DNA of 64,000 nt from Botryotinia globosa (Eukaryota > Ascomycota > Leotiomycetes > Helotiales > Sclerotiniaceae): assembly GCA_014898425.1 (NCBI GenBank), contig RCSZ01000004.1, positions 1,302,001-1,366,000 of the forward strand, in the 5' to 3' direction. This document shows, one piece after another, positions 10,683 through 22,745 of the stretch (position 1 is the stretch's first letter; each line of letters begins with the position of its first letter). The notes under the pieces were generated by a model. That model saw only the letters and a list, made by a program, of their open reading frames with translations. It did no database searches and had not been told where the DNA came from. Position numbers and translations under genes: made by a program.

Positions 10683-13600
10683 CTATTTTCCTTCAGTGCT
10701 AACAGCAGCTTTCTTTCCCCAACCCCAGAATCCACCACCGCTAGCTGGTGCTGGTGCTGGTGTAGCGGGCACACTAGCTGGCACATTTGGTGTTTCAATC
10801 TTGGGAACAGTACTTTTGGCAGGTATAGTTGTCATCGACCTATCAAGACTAGGTTTTGACGAATGTCCAAAACCCGCGGTTGTCATTTCACCATTTTGTA
10901 AGCCGACCAACATCTTCTTCAAGCTCTCTAATTTGAGCTTGGCTTCTTCGGCTTCTTGTTTAGCAACCGCTTCAGCGGTCTTTGCTTGTACAAGTTCAAG
11001 AACCAGTGAATCAGAATCTACGTCTTCCTTGGAAGAACGCTGCTGGTCAGACGATGTAGAAGCGCGGAAATTTTCATTCTCTTTGAGATTCTGCGGAGAT
11101 ATAAGGCTTGAACTTCGTTTATTGTAAGTTGTGGCCACCGAGCGATTGGAATTTGAGCGGACAAGTTTCAACTCTCGAAGTCCTCCTGTAGTTGCACTTT
11201 TGACACCCCACTCAATTTCATGATCTCTTGAACCATCCGATGTCGACTGTGCACTCTTCCTTGAATTTCGCAAATCATGTACTTGTTTCTCCAATCGTTG
11301 TCTATCTTGATGCGAATTTCGAACGTGAGCTTGCGTTTCCCTGATCTGATCTCGCAAATTACTGATTTCTTGGTCTTGTTCAACAATACGCCTGCTCAAT
11401 TCCTGAGACCTCGATGTCTCAATGAGGATCTGTTCTTTCGATCGATCGAGCTCTTCCCGAAGTTGAGATCTTGTCAACATCATAGAAGATCTGTGATTCT
11501 CGACGGGATTTTGGAAACGTTCTTCCACAATATCAATTAGATTGGAAATATCGTCGGTAATGATCGGGAGAGCGGCGAATTCATTAATCTCCGACTCGTC
11601 AACAACGTCGGGTGCCTCCAGCTCCTCATCTCTGGGTACTCCATCTAGACTCGCTTCCTCTGCAATTACATCCATTCCCTTCACTGTTTCAACACTGACA
11701 TCGCTTTCAGAGCTTTCCACTGCTTCCCCACTAGTTTTCTTCCTTAATGCATCAATCAACGGCTGCACAGCAGTCCTATCTTCTTCGCGTTCCTCCCTCT
11801 CTCTTTGCAATTCCGTGGCAAGTATAGCATGATCTCGCTGCAACTCACTTAGCGCCATCAAAAGATCTTCAATTTGACTATGCAGATTTTTATCTTTGTT
11901 GGCTGGAGTTTTTGCAGCAATGACACTGGCAAATGATTGAGCCCGAAGTGAGGCGCCATCAGCAGTTGCTGAATCACGAGAGATGCTGGTTGCATCTGTT
12001 GAAGTGCTAAGCATACTTTCAGATCCGCTGCCCTCTATAGAATTCAGTGTGGAGGCTAAACTCTGCTTTGAAGGAGATCTTCTCAAGAAACTAACGGGAC
12101 GTGATGGGGCGCTAAGCCCTGGACTAGGTGTAAGATTGGCCGACTTTGTTGACGAATTTGAGCCAGCCCATAATCGTCCGAGAAATCGTGAGGCTGCTGA
12201 TCCTACGTCTGATGGAATCGCAGTGTCAACAATCTGAGACTCCCGATAACCCGCTTCTAAATTCTGAAGGCTTTCGTGTGTTACAATTCCTGTCAAACTA
12301 ACAAAATCATTGACAAATTCATCGGCATTGTAATGGTAAACATCCCATAAACCCCTGGAGAGAAGTAATTGCATTACATCCTCAAATTCTGTGCATGACA
12401 AAATTTTGGTTTCATTCTTTCTCATCAATGAAAGGGCAACTCGCATGATAGTTTCTGAAGCACCTTCGGCGAATATAACATCGTAGATTCGGAAAAGCAT
12501 CGGCAAAGGACAAGTGGTAGCAAAGAATGATAGGAACCACTGGGAAACGTATGCTGGCTCGACTTGTAAAACATCGAGATGTGTTGATAAGGCTGGTAGA
12601 TGCAATTTTAGCAATTCTCGAAATTGGTGTATTCGAACGTGGAGACCGGAAAGATCAGGAAGGAAGCAATTTCGTAGGTCATAATGTTCCATGAGACTAC
12701 AGATCGTTAGTAAATATGGTGACGGGTCGCATCGCTGATATCTTACCGGACGAGTACACAGAATGCTTGCTTATCCCCCATGTGCATCAATAAAGGTCCA
12801 ACAAGAAATCCCAAGCCTTGACAATACCCAATTTTGTGGTCGTATAAACTGAAGCATTTGAGAACTCTTCCCAGCATGCGCTGCCCATCTCCCTCCGGAT
12901 CACGAAACATCTCGACACCAGGAAAGCTTCGCCCCAAATCTTTGCCAATAATTCCTTCGTATGGACTTGACTCGCCACAGAGTCTATCGAATTGCTCTTC
13001 CAATAGTCTGTCGCGGGCTCCTGACATACTCTGCCATACTACACCTCGCAGTGGCGGAGGAATACCACTTCTAATCTTCTTCGACAATAATGTAGGTAAA
13101 TATTGAGCAGTTCTTGGGTAGTCTTGTACAAGTGCGGCGTAAAATTCGAGGTCGGTCATGGGGGGTGGAGGGGTGACGGAGTATCGAAGCGCTGAGGGTG
13201 TAGGGCCATGGACCAATTTCTTAAGATGTTGCATCGACGGTGGTCTGGATTGAGCGCGAGCTCGTTGTTTCTCAACCTTTTGAACTTTTGCGATACCAGA
13301 CTTTGGGTTCGAGGCGATCGCATTGTTTTCTTGCTCAAGCCTGGCTAGCAGCAAAGCTGTGGACTGCAGCATGTCAGTATCGGAAGAATGTACGCGTCTT
13401 TCATAACCTTACATCATCAGAATCCTGATTCCTCGGCTGTTGTTCCTCTGTCTTCTCCAATTCCTCCCAATTGACCTCCTCTACTGATGTATCAGAGCTA
13501 TCGCTTGCCCTCCGCGAACCATTTTGTTCCGATTCTGCCGATTCTGAGCCTGTGGGCGTGGGCACTTCATTGCCATTTGGATCTACCATTGTAATTCTCG

Positions 13601-13856
13601 GCGAGTCTTCGAGACTGCCAGTTTCCGTGTCCTTCCCTATTACATCCATCATACTCATTATTGTCTGCCGTTTGTCGGTAGGAGTATTTATCTCCTCGCT
13701 CATCTCCAATTCCTCATTTGTAATAATTTTGTCGGAATGTCTCTTCGTGTCCAGTGTCAAAATTGGCGGTTCGGAAAGTCGCACTGTAACCATAGAATCA
13801 TGCTGCATAGCCTGTCCCTCCTGGTGAATCCTAACTCGATCCAGGGTGGATGCCAT
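10683..13856 (-). CDS. GYP5: TBC-domain Rab GTPase-activating protein (Gyp5/EVI5-like)
   Basis: Predicted GAP for Rab/Ypt GTPases in membrane traffic. Exons 13856-13413, 13363-12747 and 12696-10683 join in frame to 1024 aa, with donors GTAAGG and GTAAGA and acceptors CTGCAG and CTGTAG. An acidic Ser-rich N-terminus is followed by a TBC domain from about residue 245 to 450: the entry motif RSGIPPPLRGVVW, the arginine-finger region with IGKDLGRSFPG, and the glutamine finger YCQG near residue 327. A disordered Ser-rich linker and a long coiled coil (about 740-960, with heptads around RSQLREELDRSKEQ) lead to a Gly/Trp C-terminus. The TBC-plus-coiled-coil layout is that of Gyp5/EVI5. The family is firm; the exact orthologue is inferred. 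The second intron interrupts the TBC domain at LVR|LMEHYD. Confidence 0.9.
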
Positions 13857-14519
13857 TCTGGTCTCGAGGTCTCAGGAGCGAACGTCGTCGCGTTGCAGCA
13901 GGATAAACAGGTCGGAATGACAATCAAGGCACCCCAACCTCTGTTCACAAAATTGGTTCACTCCACTGTAATTAAAACAATCAAAAAAAAGTCCAAACTT
14001 CACTCTTTGCCCTCAGTTTTTCTTCTCACAAACAAACAAATTTGGCTGACCCGAGGTGGAAGAATTCCCAAAGCAGAACCCCCTTTGAGTGTAACCCGAG
14101 AGATAATTTATTACAGGTTGCACAATTCGATGAGTCCAGTCGATGGATGTTCACAAACAAGCTGTCGCACTTTGCACACTTTGTCAGAGGGCAAAGTAGG
14201 TCGACAGAGGAGAAATGGACGCGCGCACGGAGATCGGATGTTTGATGTTTCAAGGAAACGGGAAACGTGGGTGGTAAATGCAATCAATGCTGGACGGACG
14301 GCAGCCGTTGAAAGTCAAACGTAAGCCCGGTTATCGTGAAAGTCGTGAAATATGTAAGTATGTACAAAGTGAAATGCAGGTACAAAGTAGTCTTTCGGAA
14401 GAAAGGGGTGGAGGTGGTATGGTGGATAGATGGGTAAAATGAGTAAGTGAGTGGTGAGAGTGAGCGAGTGACTGGTGAGCGAGTGAGTGGTGAGAGTGAG
14501 CGAGTGAGCGAGTGACTGG

Positions 14520-14562
14520 TGATGGAGATGGAGATGGAGATGGAGATGGAGATGGAGATGAA
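14520..14562. repeat. Hexanucleotide repeat (GGAGAT)n
   Basis: About seven copies of ggagat, the last diverged, in the presumed 5' leader or promoter of the minus-strand RabGAP gene. Confidence 0.85.
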
Positions 14563-15139
14563 GATGGGCGATGGGCGATGAGAGATTAGAGATTGGAGAT
14601 TGGAGATTGGATATGATGACTGAAAAGAGTGACTTTTTCTCTCATATAAATATGAGTGAGTATGTTTGATTGTAAAATTATATCTCACTGACAAGAAGGA
14701 AAAGAATGTATCAGAATTTTTAGGTTTTTAGTTTTTTAGTTTTTTTCTTTCCTTTCCTTTCCCTTCCATCAAACTACTACCTAGGTATACATCGGTACCG
14801 GCCTACATAACGTGTGTATAAGCAAATCCTTAGCCTAGGGATTACATTTATTATTATTGTTATTATTATTATTATGCTGTCCGTCTGTACCTTCATATAG
14901 TGTTAGTGTAGTGAGAGATGGTAATCAGAGTATGATGAAAAGGATGGGGAAGGAGTCGATAGGAATTTGCCAGGATGGATGCAGATGAGGATGGATGCAG
15001 CGGTGAGATAGCTCAAGAGTAATTTGGAGGGGGGATGGGGGGTGATTGGTGATTGGTGAAAGATTATACATAGGTCGATGGGTAATTTGCACATCTTTTT
15101 CTACTCTTGACTCCTCTTGAGTCTCTACAAGTGAACGGA

Positions 15140-15312
15140 GCAGAGATAGGTAGGAGGTAGGTAGAAGGTAGGTAGAAGGTAGGTAGGGGTAGGTAGGAGG
15201 TAGCTAGAAGGTAGGTAGAGGTAGGTAGGAGGTAGGTAGAAGTAGATAGGAAGTAGGTAGAAAGTAGGAGGTAAGTAGAGGTAGGTAGAAGGTAGGTAGA
15301 AGATAGGTAACA
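15140..15312. repeat. Degenerate AGGTAGGTAGAA-type minisatellite
   Basis: About 170 bp of interleaved ggtaggtag words with gaa, ggg or gagg spacers. It is open in all three minus-strand frames as Tyr/Leu/Pro/Thr repeats, which are composition artefacts and not genes. Confidence 0.85.
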
Positions 15313-16161
15313 AATAGGTAGAGAGTACACAGTAGACATCGAATCCAAATTTCACAATGGATGAAATCAAGGGAAGCTTCATCGAGTAAGGACGAATCAA
15401 TCCCCCCCCCCCCCTTCAAGCCAAGCTACCCACCCAACTTTTGCACGACCAGGATACTTGGGAAAAAGGTGGAATGAGCCATTGGCCAAGAAGAGCAAGA
15501 AAACAAGCATTAAGGGGGTTGAAGCATGAATTTCAGGGGAAATGTAACTCTTCTGCTGCTTTTGTGCAGACGGACCACTATACATATATACATACAGTAA
15601 GTAGTACATACAGACACATACATGCATCCACAGAGTAAGAGTCAGAGTACATCCACCCACCATGGTCCATGTCACATCATATCATGCTTCTCGGTTCACC
15701 TCGGTCCAATCATCTCCCCAGAGAGATGCATCACAGACGGCTAGAAGAGATTAGGTTTAGCGATCTCACATCTGACAATGCTAGCCATGGACCATGGAGG
15801 CATGTACAAAGTATGATACATTGATAGTAGATAGCGATATCAGGATTAGTAACACCTAACCACTTACCCCTGAACTAATCTCTTCTCCTTTAGCCATAGT
15901 CCCATCTAGCACCCACTAGCGCGACGGTAGAACCTACCTTGAGAATTCTAGAGCAAATAACCTAGTGGAGTACAGACCAAATAGAGTCAATAATAAAATG
16001 GCACGTTCAGTCTGGACTGACTCTCTCTGAACTTTGGGATGCGGGATTCACTTTCTTGCCTCTGGTCTCTGGTCTCTTGTCTCTGACCTCTTGGGTAAAA
16101 CGGGTCTGGGATAGTGGGATGTCTGACAGAACGGACAGATATCTATCAAAAGAGGATGGAG

Positions 16162-16187
16162 AGATAGATAGATAGATAGATAGATAA
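16162..16187. repeat. (GATA)n microsatellite
   Basis: About six copies of gata. Confidence 0.9.
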
Positions 16188-16947
16188 ATACATAGATAGG
16201 ATAGTTCGTTGTTGGTACTTGATCAATTTATTTGGGGGCCAGATTAATATTCACAGAATACCTTTAGTGTAACTATATATATACTACAAACATTACCCAA
16301 GGAATAAAATAATGTCGGACCCTAGACTTTCAATTGTACCAATGTTTAAGAAATACGTAGGTGGTAGTTACTCACATAATTGATTGATTGTCTAATTCTA
16401 TATTAGCGAAACAATTCTTTATTCAAGGTCACCGTGGCAGATAAGGTCAGATACTGCTACCGACCTAATCCATAGGTAGAGTTAGGATGGTACGAAAGGC
16501 AAGGACTGGTACCTGTTATGCTATACTTACTTATTATTCTTATGCTATAATCATCTAAAAATAAATGTTGATCACCACAAGAGGTCTGTCAGTGTCGAAC
16601 CATTGAAAGCATCCTTACAAAACAATATTGATCACCACACATCACAATCATCAAAGATCTTCACTCCTCAACAATTGCTTGTATTTTTATTTTTACAAAG
16701 AAAGATGTATTTCATAATTGTCTACCTATGTATTGATCAAATACTATACGCATACAAATGGTCTACCAAAAGAGTGTAGTGGGAAACCGATCCCATTTGC
16801 TTGCACACAAAATCTTTTGACGCACAAATTGATATCCTAAGGCAAAGAAACCATTCCGCATAACAGTCTTTCCAAGAAGACTAAATCACAGTGACGAGTT
16901 GAATATCTCACCCATAAACGCCGGAATATAGAAAACATGTCACCCAT

Positions 16948-19900
16948 TCACTCGCTGAAGTCATCCTCGCTTTCGTCATCTTCCACCAATGCGGACTCAT
17001 CAACATCATCGTCATCGTCATTCGAATCATCCGAATCGATGGTATAAACTGGTTTCTTCGTCTTGGCAGCGGCGGCTTGTCTTGCTGGACGACGGCCTCC
17101 GCGCGCAGCTGGTTTGGGTGGAGATTCCAGCTCATCTTCTTCTTCATCCTCATCCTCATCATCTTTAACGACTGGCTTCACTTGCTTCTTAGGTGCAGGC
17201 TTCGAACTTGTGGAACGTTTGGGAGGAGGAGCGATTGACTCATCCTCATCATCGTCATCACTAACGACAGACTTCTTGGAAGCGGCTTTAGACGTAGTGC
17301 CTCGCTTCGTAGGAGGGGCAATGGAGTCATCCTCGTCATCGCTAAGTATGGACTTATTGGGCACAGATTTTGGTTTGGTCCCTCGTTTGGGGGGAGGGGC
17401 AATGGAATCATCTTCATCATCACTGATATAAGCTGGCTCGGAAGCAGCCTTACCATTAGTAATTTTTCTGGGTGGTGCAGCATCTTCCATTTCAACGTCT
17501 TCGTCTGAATCGTCACTAAGGGCATATTTAGTCGCAGTAGTCGTCTTAGAACTGGCTTGTCTACCTTTGGCGGTAGGCTTTGCTGGCAGTGGCGGGGCTT
17601 CGTCCATATCCTCATCCTCACTATTATCCTCGTTGTAACCGATTGTTTTGGAAATTTGCTGAAGACGATTTTGTTTCGCTGCATATGCCTTCGCAGCTGG
17701 TGAATGAGAAGCAGGCTTTGACTCAGCCTCTGTAATGGGTTTTTTAGTAACTGGGGCTTTCTTCAGCTTCGATGTTTCTTTCGTTGTCTTTGCTTTCTGA
17801 ACAGGAGCCTTCTTGGAGGCGACCGGGATAACGTCATCATCAGAAGACAAGAAACCATCAACTTCGTCTTTACCTGGAGGCTTTTGGGGGGAACTTCTAG
17901 CAAGCATTTCGTAGTTGGTTTCATCTTCGGAAAGGTCGACCGCCTTGCTGGGCTTAGACTTTTGCTTAGGTAAACCCGTGCTACTGCTAGGTCTGTCGCC
18001 ATTGCTTGTCGACATTGCAAACAAGGAGAGTCTTGAATTTCCCGTCACAGCATCTTGTTTATCGTTGCCACCAATACCCTTGACCATATTATCAATGTCA
18101 CCGAGAAGGTTATCGTCATCGCTCTCATTTTCGTCATCGTCATCCACTATCCATTTCTTTGGTGCGCTTGCGGCTGCACGCTTGCTTCGTCCAGTACCAG
18201 CATCAAGTTTGGGTCCATCAGCTTCAGGAGCTGCCAATGCTGCAAAATCATCATCAGACATCCCCGAATCGTCACCGCCATCGAAGCGACCAACAGACTT
18301 TGGTTTGGGCTTGTTGGAGAACATATCTGCAAATCCTTGATGAGGCTTGTTCTGCACCTTTGTAACTCCCTTTGTTGGATCTGCCTTCAATGGCTTAGCC
18401 GGAGCCTTTTTCTTTGCACCAACAGTAAATTCTTCATCTTCCTTCTTTACTCGACCTTTTCCAATAGGCTTTCCACCGGCTCCAATCTTGTTTGAACGAC
18501 GTCGGTTTGTATTGCGGATAGTCTTAGTGATCTCCGCATCTTGTTTGAGTTGGTCTTCCCACTCCAGGACAAATGCATCAAGATCTTCACACCACAAGTC
18601 TTTTTCGCTGAGCTTGTCGAGTGTGTCAATCTCATCTTTCTTATCATACATCTGTTTGTTTAATTTGTCGACGCGTTCTTGGGTGAGAGACCAAATTGGT
18701 AGCTAGTGAAAAGTCAGTATGTAATAACACAGTCAATATGAGGTTGCTTACACCAAGAAGATAATCATAATCCCTAGCTCCAGCGTCTTCATCAGCGGTA
18801 ACCTCTTCTTCATTTTCAACCACATCATCAGTCTCGCCAGCTTTCTTCGCGTCGGTAATCTTTGGGAATCCTTCGTATCCGCGCTTTCGAAGCTCTGCAA
18901 CAAGGACTGGCTTCTTCTTCTTCGAGACAATTAACTTATTCTCAATAATTTCAGTAACGAATCGAGCTTGATTGGTGAGCTTGCGATACTCCACATTGAG
19001 TTTCTTCATCCAATGTGCCTTACGAATAGTGTACATCTTTAAGCGTTGCTCGTAAAACTCCTCGAGAATATCCTCAACTTTGTCGTATTTACGAATCTGG
19101 CCCCTATGATCAAAGGCCACCAAATTGGAGGTTGCGACAGTCTTATTCAGCTTAAACTTTTCGGCAAGACCTTCTTTTAAGGCTTCCTTCATATGCTTGT
19201 CATCCATCTGGATGATCATATGCACGTTTTTGTGATCGTTGAATTCCTTGTAATCTTTGATGAACGATGGGACCTTTTCGGCCTTGATAATCTCTTCGAG
19301 TTTAGCTTTGAAGTCATCGGTCCACATTCGAATAGGCAACTCTGTAATCTCAACCTCGGTATCACCAGTTTCTCGAATAATACCATTGAACTTGTAGCGA
19401 TCTGGACCAGCAGGCTCGGTAGTACCCTTCCATCCACGGAACCACGGCATCATTGCTTCAAATGGTTTCTCTTCACCACTGCCATCTAGACGACCCATGC
19501 GACGCTTCAAGTTGTTCACAACTTCCACGGGATGGTAGTTTGGAATATTTGTACTCCAACCAGTACCAATACCCTCTGCGCCGTTTATCAGAACCATGGG
19601 AACGACAGGGAAGTAGGTAACAGGCTCAATCGATTTACCATCATCGATATTATATTCAAGAACCGGATCATCGAGAGCGGAGTAGACTCTTCTTGCAAAT
19701 GGTGATAGTCTCGTGAAAATGTAACGGGCGCTAGCAGAATCACTGCCACCTTGAAGTCTACTACCGAAATTTCCACTTGGCTCAAGACAATTGACGTTAT
19801 TGGAACCAACAAAGTTCTGAGCAAGGCCAACAATGGTCATTTGCATTGAAGCTTCACCGTGATGATAGGCGGAAATCTGACTGACATAACCAGCGAGTTC

Positions 19901-22745
19901 CACAACCTTCATATCGTTTATGAGGTTCCGCTTGAAGCAAGCATACATGACCTTCCGTTGTCCAGGCTTGAGACCATCAATGACGGAAGGAATGGAACGC
20001 ATATTGTCCGCCATACTAAATAGGATCAATTCCTTATTGATGAAATTGTCATAGGTGAGCATCTTATCAGTATGGTCCAGATAGGTACCGGGTACAAAGT
20101 TTCCTAACCATGTCTTACGAGAATCTGCTTTCTTCTTTGAGAAAGCAAGATCCAACATTTCTTCTTCTTCTGGTTTAATGGTTTCGAATTCTCTCAGATG
20201 GACATCGAGATTACTGAAATATATTTGCGCATCTTCAGGTTTGCTCGTACCCAGACCCTTATAGTACTTATGTTTCCATGATTTGTCGTTATTGTGAGAC
20301 TCCTTCCATTCTTCGTATTCGGGCATGGTGAAAAAGGATCGTAAGTTGGTAGGCTTATTAGGGTTTGGTCCTTTCCATACTTTGACAATCGGAGTGATGA
20401 ACTCTCGGAAGAACTCTGGCAACTTCAGTAAACTGGGGTATTGTACTTGTAAAAAGTTGATCAACAATCCTTTGATATGACTACCGTCGTGATCTTGATC
20501 TGCCATGATCATCAGATGACCGTATCGAAGCCCTAAAGTGTCCTTGTAAGTGGTTTTGTGCTTCAACCCCAAGAATTGTTTAATGTTCTGAATCTCAGCG
20601 TTCTTTGCAATTTGGTCATGTGAGGCATCACGCACATTGAGCAGCTTTCCACGAAGAGGGAAAACGCCAATGCGATCTGGATCGAGAACCGCTCGACCAG
20701 CAACCGCAAGACCTTTTGCAGAGTCACCTTCGGTGAGAATCAGAGTACATTCATGACCACGTTTTGTTCCCGCCAGATTTGCATCCACAAGTTTGGGATT
20801 ATTCATGCGTGAACGTCTATTTCCATCACTCTTTGCCAACTCCAGATCAGCCTTCTTTGCTGCAAAATTGAGAATATTTTCTACCGCTTCAGTCTTGCCA
20901 ATCTTCTTCAGAAAATCCTCTGTTAAGACGCATTTCGACCCGAATTGTGGTTTTCTCGTAGTCAATTGCTCTTTTGTTTGGGAGGTAAAGGCAGGGTTTG
21001 TAATCAGACAATTGACAAACAAGAAGATATGATTGCGAACTTGATTGGCCTTTAAGAGTGCACCTTTAGGATTCCTCTTCTTAACGACCTCTAACAATTT
21101 GTCGCAAATCTGGTCGGCAATATAGTTGACATGGGTTCCACCAGAAGTTGTAGCAATTGAATTGACAAATGAGACTTGTTGGAAAGAACCATCGGAAACA
21201 GCGAACCCGACTTCCCATTTTGGATGGCCTTTGGAATCCTCGACTATAACAGTATTTGCGCTGGAATCATCAGAACCGCGTTCCTTATTGATTGCCTTTG
21301 CGTACATTTCGATGTACTTTTTGAAGTCAAGCTTGATTTGTGTTCCATTGAGATAAACCTTGACGCCTTTGACAGTTCCAGCCATGTCGTACACTCGGCG
21401 CTTTACCATAGCCTCAAAATCGTCATCAATTCCCGTCATCTTAAATTTTGTCCAATCGGGAGTAAAGGTAACTCTGGTGAAATCGGCATTCTTGCTAGAT
21501 GAGATTCTCGCCTTTCCCATCTTGCTCATGTTGTCTGTCCAAGTTTGCTTGTACCTCTTGCCGCTATTGGAATCTTGAGTTTCCAATGTGAACTCCGTAC
21601 TGAAAATGTTACAAAGTTTTGCTCCGTAACCATTACGACCACCAGTTGTTTTGGCTTCGTCATCATCGTAGTTGGAACCAGTAAGGAGATGTCCAAAGAT
21701 CATCTCTGGAATGTAAATCTTCTCTTTCTAGACAAATGTCAGTACCTGTAAACATTCAAAGGCGGAGAGCTTGTTTGTGTGTCCATTCTGAAGAACGAAG
21801 GGCATTTGCTCGGATCGACATCCCAAAGAGTTATATGAGTGGTGAATGAAACACATGTATCATAGTCATGGGAAAATATAGAAAAAATAAAGGGTGAATA
21901 AACGACTTACCTCGTGGATTTCAACGGGAATACCTCTACCATCGTTCTCGACACTAATTTCACCCTTCTCACGATCCACGACCACTTTTATGTTCTTCAT
22001 GTTGGGGTCATTTTGTTTGTTATCTGCGGCATTGACCATGATCTCGTCAAAGATCTTGTAAAGACCGGGCACAAATGTAACCTTTCGCAGCTCCATCTCC
22101 TTATTCTCGGAATTGAATACCCACATAGTCTGCTCCGTCTTCTCAACGGAGCCAATATATGTATCTGGACGCTTGATGATGTGCTCAAGTTGAGTGAGTT
22201 TCTGGTACTGTTCCGTTGAGGTTTTCGTCTTCTTGGGTTTAGGCTCTATTTCCAGTATACTTTCATTCTCGACATCGTGCAGAGCTTCAGTGCCCTGTCT
22301 TTTGGCGGCTGGGGCTTTCTTCTGCTTCTTCGCATTTGGCGGGGTGTTGGACAATTGCGACGCATCATTGGATGAGTCATTACCTGATTGCTGGTCCTCA
22401 TCGTCACTCCCTGACCTCGCCCGCTTCTTGGGAGCCATGTTGAGGGTGGTTTGTATGTTCTTTGTGGTTTTCGTAGCCTTGGTGGTTTTCGGGGCTTTGG
22501 GGTTTTTTGGCTCCCTGGTTGTTTTTGCTTTCGCTTTTGGGGCTGCAGGTTTTTTTACAGTAGTCTTTGCTTTAGCTTTCTAGATTGTAAAGGTCAGTTT
22601 AATGTTGAAGATGGTGTTTGTCGGGCAGTGCATTTTGTGTAACTGAAAAGGTATTGGAACAACATACCACTGTGGGAGCAAAGTTATCAGACTCATCGTC
22701 CGACATATGGAAGCTTGGCACATCACTCATCGAGTCGTCCTCCAT
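16948..22745 (-). CDS. TOP2: DNA topoisomerase II
   Basis: Relaxes, decatenates and unknots DNA in the nucleus by an ATP-driven double-strand passage. Exons 22745-22668, 22579-21911, 21727-18752 and 18702-16948 join in frame to 1825 aa. Visible in order: a Lys/Ala/Pro-rich N-tail; the GHKL ATPase with TYIGSVE, the N-box IMVNAADNK, ENDGRGIP and GGRNGYGAKL; the TOPRIM domain with LTEGDSAKG (Glu about 582) and MADQDHDGSH; the winged helix with catalytic Tyr about 918 in ASARYIFTRLSP; and a C-gate coiled coil. A very long acidic and basic C-terminal domain follows (about 1240-1825) with tandem SDDEDDSIAPPPKRGT-like repeats. The N-terminus is longer than yeast's. A second in-frame Met at residue 74 (MAPKKRARSG) is an alternative start. 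Confidence 0.97.

Larger units (their letters stand above)
13857..16947. other. Spacer upstream of the RabGAP gene and downstream of TOP2
   Basis: About 3.1 kb with no supportable gene. Both neighbours are on the minus strand, so the left part (13857-14700) should hold the RabGAP promoter and 5' leader. That part is purine-rich on the plus strand, so the leader would be pyrimidine-rich. The right part holds the TOP2 3' UTR. It contains several microsatellites listed separately. Confidence 0.6.

Noticed and set aside
15064..15419. Three overlapping Tyr/Leu/Pro-rich minus-strand frames
   Set aside because: All come from the AGGTAGGTAG minisatellite.
17063..18706. Plus-strand open frames antisense to the TOP2 tail
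   Set aside because: Mirror of the Asp/Glu/Ser codon repeats of the real minus-strand gene.
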